Below, piece by piece: positions 8,092-16,951 of a stretch of 64,000 bases of DNA. Below the pieces are notes generated by a model, which saw only the letters and a program-made list of their open reading frames with translations, was not told where the DNA came from and ran no database searches. The stretch comes from Ketobacter sp963922875 (GTDB taxonomy: Bacteria > Pseudomonadota > Gammaproteobacteria > Pseudomonadales > Ketobacteraceae). Made by a program: the position numbers and the translations under genes. The number at the start of each line of letters is the position of its first letter. The first letter of the stretch is position 1. Location of the stretch: positions 18,711 through 82,710 of the forward strand of contig CAWUJH010000014.1 of NCBI GenBank assembly GCA_963922875.1. Direction: 5' to 3'.

Positions 8092-9525
8092 TCAAAGCAC
8101 TGGTGCGGCCAGTCTGCAAAGCTTAACTGACGCCCGCCACCATAGCGGCTTGTGATCAAAGGTCTCTGGTTCGATCACTTCTGCATGCGCAAAGTCCATT
8201 TCAAACATTGTCTGCATCGCTTCGGCGAATGACTTATCCACAATCACTGCGGTAACTTCAAAGTTCAATCGGAATGATCTGTTATCAAAGTTAGGCGTTC
8301 CAACGGTGGAAAGCTCATCATCAATAAGCATCACTTTCTCATGGAGAAACCCAGGTGAATACGCATAGAATTTTATATCGAGCCCTGCCAGTTGTTCCAT
8401 ATAATGAAACGCTGCCATGTACACCGGTAGACTGTCCGGCGTACCAGTGGTAATGATCCGGACATCTACTCCCCGTAACGCTGCCAACTGCAGAGCTTTC
8501 AAAACGGCTGGATCAGGAACAAAATAGGGAGCCGACAGCCAGATACGTTTGCGAGCGGTGTTAAGCGCGGTAACAAAAAACAGGGAAGCAGTTTCAAACT
8601 CACCAATAGGGCTAAAAGGGAATATCATGACTTTCTTATTACCCTGCTCAACAACGTGCGGTGTCCAATTGGATTTAGGGGTTCGTCTGGTAGCCCAATA
8701 CCAATCACCCAGAATCGTCATCTGTACCTGTAAGACCGCTGGCCCTTCTATTCGCACATGAGTGTCACGCCATGGGCTAAAATCAGAATCCTTCCCCAGG
8801 TATTCGTCTCCAACATTGTGGCCTCCAAGCCATGCAACTTTACCATCGACCACGACCATCTTGCGGTGGTTACGAAAATTGAGTTGAAACTGATTTCGCC
8901 ATCCTTGAGTAGGTTTGAACGAACTCACCTCGATGCCAGCTGATTGCATGCTCTCGATGTAACTCGATGTCAATCCAGAACTACCCACCTCATCATAAAG
9001 GACATACACTCGCACTCCTGATTGAGCACTTGCGATCAGGGCATCTTTTACCTTCCTCCCCAATTTATCGTCGTGAATCATATAGAATTGGAACAGAATA
9101 TATTCATTTGCCTTGGCGATACCATCAAGAATGCTATCAAATGTTGCTTCTCCATTAATCAGAAGTTCAACGTCATTACCCCGGGTTAGCTGCATTTTCG
9201 AAAGTCTGGTGACTGCTGCGTGCCAGGAAGGTGCATCCGTCGGCGGGATTTCCCATGGATCAAGCTCTGCCTGGATTTCCTGTAAGAGCTGATCGAATTC
9301 ATCCCTACGGTTTTCAAAGGCATCTGCAAACCCTTCAAATTTACTTCGCCCGAGAACCAGGTAAGCAGGGACAGCAACAAACGGTACAGAAACCAGAGAG
9401 ACTGCCCATGCAATAGCCCCCTGTTCGGTGCGAACTGTCATAGCGGCTTCAATAGCGAAAACTATGCCCGCAACATAAAAAGCAACAATTATCGAGGATA
9501 TCACAGCTTTTCTCCTGAGTTTCAT
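8092..9525 (-). CDS. Cardiolipin synthase-like phospholipase D family protein
   Basis: 477 residues, the normal size for bacterial cardiolipin synthases. Two N-terminal membrane helices (about 9-29 and 38-58) are followed by two HKD motifs: His220-Lys222-Asp227 (HRKMVVVDG, followed by GGHN) and His395-Lys397-Asp402 (HEKVMLID, followed by GTPNFDNRSF). These form the two half-sites of the PLD fold, which joins two phosphatidylglycerol molecules into cardiolipin at the inner membrane. It stands alone on the minus strand, convergent with the HAD gene 62 bp away. Which of the cardiolipin synthase classes it belongs to was not resolved. Confidence 0.9.
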   Translation of the reverse strand: MKLRRKAVISSIIVAFYVAGIVFAIEAAMTVRTEQGAIAWAVSLVSVPFVAVPAYLVLGRSKFEGFADAFENRRDEFDQLLQEIQAELDPWEIPPTDAPSWHAAVTRLSKMQLTRGNDVELLINGEATFDSILDGIAKANEYILFQFYMIHDDKLGRKVKDALIASAQSGVRVYVLYDEVGSSGLTSSYIESMQSAGIEVSSFKPTQGWRNQFQLNFRNHRKMVVVDGKVAWLGGHNVGDEYLGKDSDFSPWRDTHVRIEGPAVLQVQMTILGDWYWATRRTPKSNWTPHVVEQGNKKVMIFPFSPIGEFETASLFFVTALNTARKRIWLSAPYFVPDPAVLKALQLAALRGVDVRIITTGTPDSLPVYMAAFHYMEQLAGLDIKFYAYSPGFLHEKVMLIDDELSTVGTPNFDNRSFRLNFEVTAVIVDKSFAEAMQTMFEMDFAHAEVIEPETFDHKPLWWRASVKLCRLAAPVL

Positions 9526-9717
9526 AGCAAGCTCCGTGTACCGTTAGTTTCGCCAATCACTATTGGCGAACCATATCTATTTTATAATTCCACTCAAAAT
9601 GCAGTATATTTGTATTCTTACTTCTGGACTCGAAAATAGTTTACACGCTCCTCGAATGAAAATCTCTTACGCACAGAAAAACAACTAGCATGATGCTGTC
9701 AAAGTTGAGGCAAAACG

Positions 9718-9897
9718 ATGAATAAGGTTTTTTCAAGTACTTTTGGCGGTCTGGACAAGAAGTATTTAGCGAAGCAGTACATTGTGGGGATGTTGATTTG
9801 CTTTTTCTACTCAAGCATCGTAAGCAAGTACGGACAGGGCTTGGGTATTTTTCCAACCATTACTTTTATCGTAAATACAATTCTTTATCCTTATTAG
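9718..9897 (+). CDS. Small hydrophobic protein, 59 residues, possibly a truncated membrane protein
   Basis: A GAGG site 7 nt before the ATG opens a 59-codon frame beginning MNKVFSSTFGGLDKKYL. It contains one hydrophobic segment (about 22-36), a second weaker one (about 43-55), and ends ILYPY. The pattern (FGGL near the start, hydrophobic helix, final YPY) recalls the first half of small bacterial inner-membrane proteins of unknown function. Downstream another frame stays open with acidic text up to about 9985, so a frameshift or truncation is possible. I do not recognise a function. Confidence 0.4.
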   Translation: MNKVFSSTFGGLDKKYLAKQYIVGMLICFFYSSIVSKYGQGLGIFPTITFIVNTILYPY

Positions 9898-10389
9898 CGA
9901 TCGAGACCTTATTATTATCGAGGAAGACGATGAATATATCGGGCTATGTGATATTTCAACAGTGTACATTCCCCTGTTGAAATGAGGAGAATACCAGTAA
10001 TTCCTGAATTTACTGTATAAAATGCTCGTTGCCGGTATACCGATCAACTAGTGATGGTGTGGTTAAAATAATTATCAGTAAACCAACGAATATTGAGGAG
10101 TCTTGGAATACATTATTTATGCTGCAATTATTTATTAGTCCTTTTGTATAATATTATGAATTTTGAGCAAGAATGAACTCTGTCAAGATAAGCAGCCCCC
10201 GCAGTAAAAATGATAATTTAGCAAGAAAATATTTACACGCAGACCAAAAAAAGCCTTATTCTTGTGCCCAATTCGACTACCGAAAATTAACTAGAGCTGA
10301 ACCTGGAGAGATAAAATAATCATGGAATATATAGCACGGCGCACGTCCATCGCTTAATTGGAATAACGCTTCGAAGCTTCAAAAGCTAT
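9898..10389. other. AT-rich intergenic region, about 490 bp
   Basis: Beyond the small protein gene ending at 9897 and up to the stop of the unknown gene at 10390, the sequence is AT-rich. It has only very short frames and no clear promoter, repeat or RNA feature that I can support. Confidence 0.5.
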
Positions 10390-11079
10390 CTAATGTTTCG
10401 AAGTTAAAATCAACCGATCAAAATGGTCCGCCAACCGGTTTAATTGCGCTTCATTGAGATGTTTGAATACTTTATTCACCACCATATGGCTTGCTCCACG
10501 ACTGGTCACAATCGCGGCATCGCACATTTTCCGCATAAAAAAGTTTACCTTTATTGCTTCGATCATCCTGATCATGAACCCCTCTAATATGACATCAACG
10601 GTTTGTGTCATTATTTCATGAAGGCTTGGCCTAATCTGGTCATGATTACCTTCGCGAACTTCACTGATCATGAGTTTTATTTTTTCGTAGTGTCGCCTGT
10701 CCACTTCACAAGCCACTGAATTGACGCCACGGGAACAATCGGCAGCTCTTAAGTAGGTATCATCTACATAAGTAACCAGGGGTTCCAGCTCTTGATTTTT
10801 ACGATTTGCGATTAATTTAGTTACTAATAAGGTAGAAGCTTTGGCAATGGTGTCCGCAGCCCCGTGGACTATTTTTTGGGAGCCAGGTGAAAGACCAACA
10901 GCGTCGGCAGTATCTAATAACATGGCATCTAAAGTTTCGGGAACAAAGCGACAAACTAATTCATTCATCATAGGCACGTAATGATCTTTAGCACCGCCGT
11001 GTCTGTTAGCCAATACCCGATCAGCACAATACACTAGCTCGTGAGTCGCTTGATAACCTAAATAATATTTTGTTGGCAT
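10390..11079 (-). CDS. Uncharacterised 229-residue protein of the catabolic cluster
   Basis: I do not recognise a family. The sequence is soluble and mostly helical by composition, without signal peptide or membrane helices, and carries several Cys (for example ADCSRGVNSVACEVDRRHYE around 121-140). It follows the VOC gene by 31 bp on the same strand and is the last gene of the flavoprotein-TetR-VOC group. It may therefore be an enzyme, a ring-hydroxylation accessory protein or a second regulator-like protein of the pathway. None of these can be chosen from the sequence. Confidence 0.7.
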   Translation of the reverse strand: MPTKYYLGYQATHELVYCADRVLANRHGGAKDHYVPMMNELVCRFVPETLDAMLLDTADAVGLSPGSQKIVHGAADTIAKASTLLVTKLIANRKNQELEPLVTYVDDTYLRAADCSRGVNSVACEVDRRHYEKIKLMISEVREGNHDQIRPSLHEIMTQTVDVILEGFMIRMIEAIKVNFFMRKMCDAAIVTSRGASHMVVNKVFKHLNEAQLNRLADHFDRLILTSKH

Positions 11080-11110
11080 CCTAGCCTCCGTTGGTACAGT
11101 AAAAGTATAT

Positions 11111-11782
11111 TTAAATAGTCCGCCAATTAATGGCCTTAAAGCCTGAAATCTTTTTTTGGCCAGGTCGAACCCCAGCCTCCTGTTTCATAAGCTCTTTTTC
11201 TGGGACACCGGCTTCCAGCTTTTTTAACAGATAATCGGGATCATAATTGACACCTATGGGATTTTTTTCAAAAACGCCGGTTTCGAACCAGTTCCCAACT
11301 TCCTCGAGTGACTCGAAATTATCAACCTGAAACTCAAAACGATTCCCATCGGGATCCTCATAGTACATAGATGTAGTAACGCCGTGATTGACACACCAAA
11401 TAGGGAAAATGCCTGCATTTTTCAGGCGATTGAAATTATTTAATAGTTTAGTAAGGCTTTCAAAAGTGAAAGCAATGTGATCTACCCCGAATAGCTTTCG
11501 ATAATTCTTGGTAATTATTCGGGCGTGATACAATAGTTTTGGCATCGATAGAATGGCAATTCGGTGGTGCTCGGATCGGTCGTAGGTTAGAAAGGTTAGC
11601 TTGTCATCTCGAAAGACCTCTACCGCATCAAATACCTGCTTATACCACTCGATTAGTTTTTCCGGTTGTGCTGTTTTAACCACAAAATGCGCGATTTGAA
11701 TCGGTCCAAATTTAGGTGCATGCTTCGCGAGGTTTTCACGCACATTGTTACGGTTTTTGTCACTTTTAATGAGCATTCTCAC
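11111..11782 (-). CDS. VOC family protein, extradiol ring-cleavage dioxygenase-like
   Basis: 223 residues. The vicinal-oxygen-chelate pattern is visible: the first metal His in IQIAHFVVKT (about 32), the second in FGVDHIAFTF (about 106), and the Glu in DPDGNRFEFQVDN (about 155). The segment CVNHGVTTSMYYEDPDGN is typical of proteins annotated as biphenyl-2,3-diol 1,2-dioxygenase-like. It is shorter than two-module extradiol dioxygenases (about 290-300 residues), so it is a one-module member. It starts 5 bp after the TetR gene with an AAGGAGAG site. A role in cleaving a hydroxylated ring made by the neighbouring monooxygenase is inferred. Confidence 0.8.
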   Translation of the reverse strand: MRMLIKSDKNRNNVRENLAKHAPKFGPIQIAHFVVKTAQPEKLIEWYKQVFDAVEVFRDDKLTFLTYDRSEHHRIAILSMPKLLYHARIITKNYRKLFGVDHIAFTFESLTKLLNNFNRLKNAGIFPIWCVNHGVTTSMYYEDPDGNRFEFQVDNFESLEEVGNWFETGVFEKNPIGVNYDPDYLLKKLEAGVPEKELMKQEAGVRPGQKKISGFKAINWRTI

Positions 11783-11787
11783 TCTCC

Positions 11788-12486
11788 TTAGCGTTCCTCG
11801 AGAATGCCATGAAAAATAACATTCAACAGATTGTCTGAAAAATCATTGATGGTAGCTTCATCCACTTGAGACTCATCAACTCCCTGGAGCGCTTTAAATG
11901 CCAGTATTTCAAAGAAATACACATTTATCGCACCATTTATCATGGCAACAACTTGATCCGGCGGTATTTTTTTTACCTTTGGATTTTCCGCGTATAGTGC
12001 TTCTATGAGATTCTCTCCTAATGCTCTTGTTGGCAGAATATGCGTTTCCAACAACCAACGCGAACGCTCATTAGTATCTGCTGTTTCAATCACGATGACT
12101 CGAGCTAGCGCTGGATTTCTACCGACAATCCCTGCGTATCGGCGAATAAATATCTTTAGCCGTGATAAGCTATCTATATCTTTAAGTTCATAGGCCATTT
12201 GGAGAAAAGCGGCAGCCACTTCGGAAAATGCGAAATTAATCGCTGCTTTCCACAACGATTCTTTTGATTGAAAATGATAATTCAATAGTGGCTTTGCAAT
12301 TCCCGCACTATCGGCAATTTGCTTCATCCTTGTCCCTTCAAACCCTCGCTTGGAAAACTCTTTTAACGCTGCGATCAAAATATTCTCTTGGGTGTTCTCC
12401 TGTTCGGTAATACGTGGCCTTCCCGGCTTTCTTGTCGAACCTTTGTTGGGTTTCACTTTACTTGTTCTACTTTTTGCATTCGCCAT
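11788..12486 (-). CDS. TetR-family transcriptional regulator of the catabolic cluster
   Basis: 232 residues. A basic, low-complexity lead (1-30) is followed by the TetR DNA-binding domain: NILIAALKEFSKRGFEGTRM, the helix-turn-helix IADSAGIAKPLLNYHFQSKE and the linker LWKAAINFAF. The C-terminal part is an all-helical ligand-binding and dimer domain. Its start overlaps the last 20 bp of the flavoprotein gene, so the two are translationally linked. The palindromes at 14427 and 14567 are the obvious candidate operators. The likely inducer is the pathway substrate or an intermediate. Confidence 0.9.
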   Translation of the reverse strand: MANAKSRTSKVKPNKGSTRKPGRPRITEQENTQENILIAALKEFSKRGFEGTRMKQIADSAGIAKPLLNYHFQSKESLWKAAINFAFSEVAAAFLQMAYELKDIDSLSRLKIFIRRYAGIVGRNPALARVIVIETADTNERSRWLLETHILPTRALGENLIEALYAENPKVKKIPPDQVVAMINGAINVYFFEILAFKALQGVDESQVDEATINDFSDNLLNVIFHGILEER

Positions 12487-14380
12487 TAATTAATCCTAGA
12501 TCGATGAGGTTTTTTGAACTCGAAATACTCTCACTCGCAAGACCTCTACTTGCCAATTTCGAAGCAAGCTTATAGTACGAATCGATAAATTCCAGCTGCG
12601 AATGAGAAGATAATTTTTTTGTGCGCCAGGCAACGTGTCCATCAGGGCGAACAAGGACTGCTCCGGAAGTACTCACTTCCCGACACTTGCTCCAGCTACC
12701 ATCGACATCATAATAGGTATCTTTTGAATCTGCCTGGATTTCATCATCCGTTATGGCAACGAGTCTGACCGCAAAGCCTAGTTGTGTTTTTAACGGCTTG
12801 ATTGCCATTAGCCATTGATACTTGAATTTCAGATCGACAATGAGCACAAAGGAATCAGGCTGTGCTAAATCGAGGGTTGAGTAAGTGGTTCCAGAATGCC
12901 TTAACCAAGCGTGAGGCAATCGGCAACCAGGCCATGTGGTGGGAAGGTAATCATGAATGCCTTGTCCGATTTGTGGCTTCTTTGTATTCTCAGGGATAAC
13001 CACTCCATCGGAATAATGAAAGCCCATTTCCTGCCCCCGTGCATGAAAGTGGTCTTTTTGTTCGGCAATAGCGTTTGCAAACTTTAATCTGACTGTGTTG
13101 GCGACGGGGCCTTTCATGTCTAATAAGGCGACAGGCTTGAGCGCCGCTTTCATTATCGTCGTAGCTATATTCTTGCGTGTGTTCACCGGAACCATCTTTG
13201 CAATATTGGCGTTCAACATCTTTTGAATTAAGTGGCCTCGCTTATTCTGTAGACCCACTACCGAATTGACTTTATCCAGCTGAAAGTAATTATGTGAACT
13301 TTGGTTTGTGTTAAATAGGGCTATTGGCCGACGCTCTGATTCATAGGTATCTAAAAGCGCTTGGTCAGCATGACCGTTTATCACCGCTCTTAACTTCCAG
13401 GCGAGGTTATGCGCCTCTTGTACGCCACTGTTAGTGCCAAATCCACCAGTAGGCGGAAACCTGTGAGCTGAGTCCCCTACCAAAAACACATTACCTTTTC
13501 TGTAGCGCTCTGCCACCTGCGCTGTCATCACCCAGCCGCCAACCCGCTGAATGGCAATATCCACCGCACGTGTTCCAATCGCTTTATAGAGCAGTTCACG
13601 ACAATAATTATGAGAAAAATCGTCGATGCTCTGCGGAGGTAGATAAGGAAACATAAACACCCAGTCATCTTCCATATGGTGAACCAGTGTTCCGAAAACC
13701 TCTTCGTTAAAGATCCAGTGCAATATACCTTTGCGCCGTTGCGTGAACCTATCCAAATTAGCTTTAAAGTGGATACTCACGATATGACGCAAAACGGGAC
13801 CTGATAGTCGGATTCCAAGCTGCTTACGTATGCGACTACCCGCGCCATCCGCCGCTAATAAATAGCGACTCATTATTTGGGTTATTTTGCCGCTTTTAAT
13901 ATTTTCGATGTTCGATACAACACAATCACCACGATCTTCAAACCCCACGCATCGATGAGCTGCTTGAAAGTTGACTCGCTCAGATGCTTCGCAGTATCGC
14001 CATAGCAAGGGTTCAAGGCGGTGCTGCGGGAAATGAACCCCACGCACTGGACTGAGTTTTTGCAGATTATCAAGTATTACCTGATCTTCGGGTACAGCAT
14101 GACAATGGCCGAGATGCCTGCCGTTTAGACGAGTACACCAGTTTATATAGCGAATATCATCCAGCTCGGGGCTAGTTGTGAGTACCTCGTCCGCAAGGGC
14201 CGTATCAATTTCCCGCCATACCTCCATGGTTCTAGCATTAATGACATGACCAGAGGGGTGAAGTGTGGGGCTCAGTCGCTTATCCACATTAATACAATTG
14301 ATGCCATGCCTTGCCAATAGCAACGACATGCTGGCCCCAACAGGGCCTCCTCCAACTACCAGAACAGGAGTTTCTAACAT
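12467..14380 (-). CDS. FAD-dependent aromatic-ring monooxygenase (PheA/TfdB/MhpA class)
   Basis: 637 residues when started at 14380, where GAGGAGAAG precedes the ATG; a longer start at 14413 has no better signal. The N-terminal FAD-binding fold is VLVVGGGPVGASMSLLLARHG. The class-specific DG motif is LLAADGAGSRIRKQLGI (about 185), and the second FAD motif is VFLVGDSAHRFPPTGGFGTNSGVQEAHNLAWKL in broken form around 305-335. A thioredoxin-like C-terminal region (about 500-620) matches phenol hydroxylase and 3-(3-hydroxyphenyl)propionate hydroxylase relatives. These enzymes use NADH or NADPH and oxygen to hydroxylate phenolic rings in the cytoplasm. It is the first minus-strand gene of the cluster. 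Confidence 0.88.
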   Translation of the reverse strand: MLETPVLVVGGGPVGASMSLLLARHGINCINVDKRLSPTLHPSGHVINARTMEVWREIDTALADEVLTTSPELDDIRYINWCTRLNGRHLGHCHAVPEDQVILDNLQKLSPVRGVHFPQHRLEPLLWRYCEASERVNFQAAHRCVGFEDRGDCVVSNIENIKSGKITQIMSRYLLAADGAGSRIRKQLGIRLSGPVLRHIVSIHFKANLDRFTQRRKGILHWIFNEEVFGTLVHHMEDDWVFMFPYLPPQSIDDFSHNYCRELLYKAIGTRAVDIAIQRVGGWVMTAQVAERYRKGNVFLVGDSAHRFPPTGGFGTNSGVQEAHNLAWKLRAVINGHADQALLDTYESERRPIALFNTNQSSHNYFQLDKVNSVVGLQNKRGHLIQKMLNANIAKMVPVNTRKNIATTIMKAALKPVALLDMKGPVANTVRLKFANAIAEQKDHFHARGQEMGFHYSDGVVIPENTKKPQIGQGIHDYLPTTWPGCRLPHAWLRHSGTTYSTLDLAQPDSFVLIVDLKFKYQWLMAIKPLKTQLGFAVRLVAITDDEIQADSKDTYYDVDGSWSKCREVSTSGAVLVRPDGHVAWRTKKLSSHSQLEFIDSYYKLASKLASRGLASESISSSKNLIDLGLINGECKK

Positions 14381-14426
14381 AAAAATGCTTCTCCTCAGAT
14401 TCAATCTGAACACACAATAACTTTAA

Positions 14427-14442
14427 TTAACCATATGGTCAA
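14427..14442. promoter_or_regulatory. Candidate TetR operator, copy 1
   Basis: TTAACCATATGGTCAA is a near-perfect 16-bp palindrome with the core ACCATATGGT and is followed by AATATAATA. The same core and tail recur at 14567, 140 bp away centre to centre. This copy lies 47 bp upstream of the flavoprotein ATG, overlapping where its promoter must be. ACCATATGGT-type palindromes are common TetR sites; assignment to the neighbouring TetR is inference. Confidence 0.65.
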
Positions 14443-14566
14443 TATAATAATTTATGTATCGAAATTCCAATATTTTAGCCTTCCAAAAGGCTTATTGATC
14501 TACTAAAAATAGCTTTTATTTCTAGTTTAAAACAATAAATCTCTGATTTTTTATATCAGTATTAAA

Positions 14567-14582
14567 TTGTCCATATGGTTAA
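14567..14582. promoter_or_regulatory. Candidate TetR operator, copy 2
   Basis: TTGTCCATATGGTTAA shares its core CCATATGG with copy 1 and is also followed by AATATAATA. It lies 54 bp upstream of the FAH-family gene, so each divergent transcript has its own copy. The AT-rich spacer between the copies (14443-14566) holds no other feature. Confidence 0.65.
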
Positions 14583-14635
14583 TATAATATATTATCCATT
14601 AACAAATACTTTATTAGTAAGGAAGCTAAACCAAG

Positions 14636-15655
14636 ATGAAACTCGTGACCTGGCAAGAAACAACAGCAACACAGCCCAAGACCGGCGTTATCCTTGAGCT
14701 GGATTCAACTATTGAAGATTGGCTGGTTCTGGACCTGGCAACGATGTATAAAGCTGTGAACAAGTCTGAATATACCGCCCTGGGTTCGATACAGACCATC
14801 ATCGAAGAAGGCGACGCTGCACTGGAAGCAATCGATAATTTAAGGGAAAAAGTGCTACTTGGGCACACCGAATTCACCCGCCCCTTAAATACAATCAAGC
14901 TTTTAGCCCCCTTGCCCCGCCCGAAACGACTGCGTTGTTTCAGCGTCTACGAAGCCCATATGAAAAGAAGTATAGAGGCGATGATTGAGAACAAATTGGG
15001 GAAAACCGTAGGCCGGATTAACAAAACCTTAGGTTTAATTGGTATTCCAAAAGGGTTCTATAAACATCCTACGTATTACAAAGGCAATCATCTGGCGATT
15101 GTAGGTCCCGATGCTAACGTAATTCACCCTTTAGACTCAGAGATGCTGGATTATGAGCTAGAGATGGCAATGGTTATCGGAAAAGCCGGTAGCAATATTT
15201 CTGTCGATACAGCTCAAGAACATATATTTGGCTATTGCTGTTTTAACGATTTTTCAGCGAGGGATCTACTGGTTCGAGACTTAAGAAGTTTCATTGGGCC
15301 ACAAAAGGGAAAAGACTTTGATACTAGCAATGCGTTAGGGCCATGGCTGGTAACGAAGGACGAAATCATAGATCCTTACAATCTAGCCATGGAAGTGCGA
15401 GTTAATGGAAATGTTCGGGGCCGCTCCAATACAGGAACTATGTATCATCCAATGAGCGCTATGATTGAATGGGCTTCATGGAACGAAACCATCGTTCCTT
15501 GCGAAGTCTTTGCCACCGGCGCAGCAGGCAATGGCTGTGGTATTGAAAGCTGGAATTTTATTGGCGTGGGCGACCAAATTGAGATCGAAATCGAGGGCCT
15601 TGGCATACTGCGAAATAAAATAGTGGGTAATCCATCGAATCGGGAATACTCATAG
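14636..15655 (+). CDS. Fumarylacetoacetate hydrolase (FAH) family protein
   Basis: 339 residues. The metal site is visible: Glu-x-Glu in DYELEMAMVIGKAG (about 172-180) and Asp in CCFNDFSARDL (about 202). KGKDFDTSNALGPWLV and ATGAAGNGCG are conserved substrate-side segments. Members cleave carbon-carbon bonds of beta-diketo acids or hydrate and decarboxylate products of ring cleavage. The gene is divergent from the flavoprotein gene and shares the palindromic control region. Monooxygenase, ring-cleavage-like VOC protein and FAH hydrolase together make a plausible short aromatic pathway. The ATG at 14636 is preceded by AAGGAAG. Confidence 0.88.
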   Translation: MKLVTWQETTATQPKTGVILELDSTIEDWLVLDLATMYKAVNKSEYTALGSIQTIIEEGDAALEAIDNLREKVLLGHTEFTRPLNTIKLLAPLPRPKRLRCFSVYEAHMKRSIEAMIENKLGKTVGRINKTLGLIGIPKGFYKHPTYYKGNHLAIVGPDANVIHPLDSEMLDYELEMAMVIGKAGSNISVDTAQEHIFGYCCFNDFSARDLLVRDLRSFIGPQKGKDFDTSNALGPWLVTKDEIIDPYNLAMEVRVNGNVRGRSNTGTMYHPMSAMIEWASWNETIVPCEVFATGAAGNGCGIESWNFIGVGDQIEIEIEGLGILRNKIVGNPSNREYS

Positions 15656-15685
15656 TTATCCCTACTACCCTCCCCGGTTATCCTT

Positions 15686-15742
15686 GGTCGTAAACTGTGG
15701 TAACGCTGATACTATGAACTAACATCACCACAGATTACGACC
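15686..15742. repeat. Large inverted repeat between convergent genes
   Basis: GGTCGTAA (15686-15693) and CTGTGGT (15695-15701) pair perfectly with ACCACAG (15727-15733) and TTACGACC (15735-15742), with a single A-A mismatch and a 25-nt loop. The stem is 15 of 16 pairs. It lies between the FAH gene and the lipase gene, which converge, so a bidirectional terminator is possible, but there is no T-run and the loop is large. Confidence 0.6.
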
Positions 15743-15773
15743 GAATTGTTTCTGCGCCCGACTTACTCTAGCT

Positions 15774-16787
15774 TCACCAATCCGCTAGTGCAGCTTGCTC
15801 GGTTACACTCATATATTTGTTGTAGCTATGTTCGCCGATATCGCCCTTGTTTTTGTCCACAATTCCATGTGAGATTTGATAGCGCAGCAAGTTCACCCGA
15901 AAGAAAGAGTCGCCCCCCGGCCCGTTCATATAGTGCCAATCACCAGCGTCAGACCACTCACCAAACCCCAATGAGGTGGTACCTCCAAACGGAGTCGGCA
16001 GGCGATACGGCGCCATGGGGATTGGGTCCTTATACATGACGAATCGGTGAGTAGTGATACCACTAACGCTATAACCGGCAGCGAGATTATGGTTGCCAAT
16101 CATCGGCGCGCCGAAGGTGTAGAGGCTTACATTACTCGGACTATAGCCCGCACTAAGCGCCGGACCTGATAGGTAGTAAGCCAGCAACTGTGCAATGCCA
16201 CCACCCATACTGTGGCCGGTGATGATGATCTCGCGTCCAGCATCGCGCGCCTGTTCCAGTAGAGTCCGTATCGCTGTCGTTTGATAGGCTGTGGATGCGC
16301 GCTGATAATATTTGTAATGAACGCACTCATCCACCGAATTGTTACAGCTGGATAGCCCCCCATCTAGCTCCCCGGTACTGGGCTTTTTCAACGTCAACGC
16401 AATATTGGTGTAGATATCATTTGGACTCGTTATCTCCGTGCCGGCAAAGGCAACGACCAGCGGGTTCCCTGCGAATCCAGTGAGATCACCAATCAGCACG
16501 TCGATAGATTGGCTATTCACATTTCTGAACAAATGGGTGGGCTCATATCCAAGCTGTAACTGGGACGGCTGATCATCGACCAGATTCTCTAGTTCATCTT
16601 CAACTGCGGACAGGCTAACTTCATAGGCCACCCGCGACACAATCGAGAGGGTCGCCGCCAACAGTTTAAACTCAGGAATAGCGGCCTGCGCCGGTGTAAT
16701 GCTCACAACGGTAGCGACTAACATGGATGCCAAACCCGTAACCATCGCAATTTTTCCATTTTTTTTAAGAGAGATTGAGTGCGCCAT
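15774..16787 (-). CDS. Secreted class 3 lipase
   Basis: 337 residues with a Sec signal (1-36, ending TPAQAA). The alpha/beta-hydrolase lipase_3 pattern is complete: VVAFAGTE supplies the oxyanion-loop strand (about 111-118). The nucleophile Ser193 is in ITGHSMGGGIAQ, the acid Asp254 is in MYKDPIPM, and His320 in GEHSYNKY is the best candidate for the third member. Class 3 lipases hydrolyse triacylglycerols or phospholipids outside the cell. Upstream lies a 78-bp element shared with the neighbouring lectin gene, so the two are probably co-regulated. The gap to the lectin gene (164 bp) holds only that element. Confidence 0.88.
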   Translation of the reverse strand: MAHSISLKKNGKIAMVTGLASMLVATVVSITPAQAAIPEFKLLAATLSIVSRVAYEVSLSAVEDELENLVDDQPSQLQLGYEPTHLFRNVNSQSIDVLIGDLTGFAGNPLVVAFAGTEITSPNDIYTNIALTLKKPSTGELDGGLSSCNNSVDECVHYKYYQRASTAYQTTAIRTLLEQARDAGREIIITGHSMGGGIAQLLAYYLSGPALSAGYSPSNVSLYTFGAPMIGNHNLAAGYSVSGITTHRFVMYKDPIPMAPYRLPTPFGGTTSLGFGEWSDAGDWHYMNGPGGDSFFRVNLLRYQISHGIVDKNKGDIGEHSYNKYMSVTEQAALADW

Positions 16788-16835
16788 AATCTTAAATCCT
16801 CACTTGATAGCGTCAAACGTAGACTGAATTTGCTA

Positions 16836-16913
16836 GACAAGTTTACGAAGCCGGCTCGTGGAAAACTGCACCCAACGGGGTCTTGTCATCCCTAATCGTA
16901 AGTGATATGGCGG
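16836..16913 (-). promoter_or_regulatory. 78-bp shared upstream element, copy 1 (lipase)
   Basis: This stretch aligns without gaps to 18806-18883; I count 66 of 78 identical positions. It ends 49 bp before the lipase ATG. Both copies keep GACAAG at the gene-proximal end and an inverted CTTGTC about 40 nt away, and share TTGTCATCC, TAATCG and AAGTGATA. Identity over a full promoter-sized block, in front of two different genes, points to one activator. The response regulator gene next to copy 2 is the natural candidate. Confidence 0.65.
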
Positions 16914-16951
16914 GTAGCAATGGGCTGTTATGTTAGTCGCAAAACCGTCGA

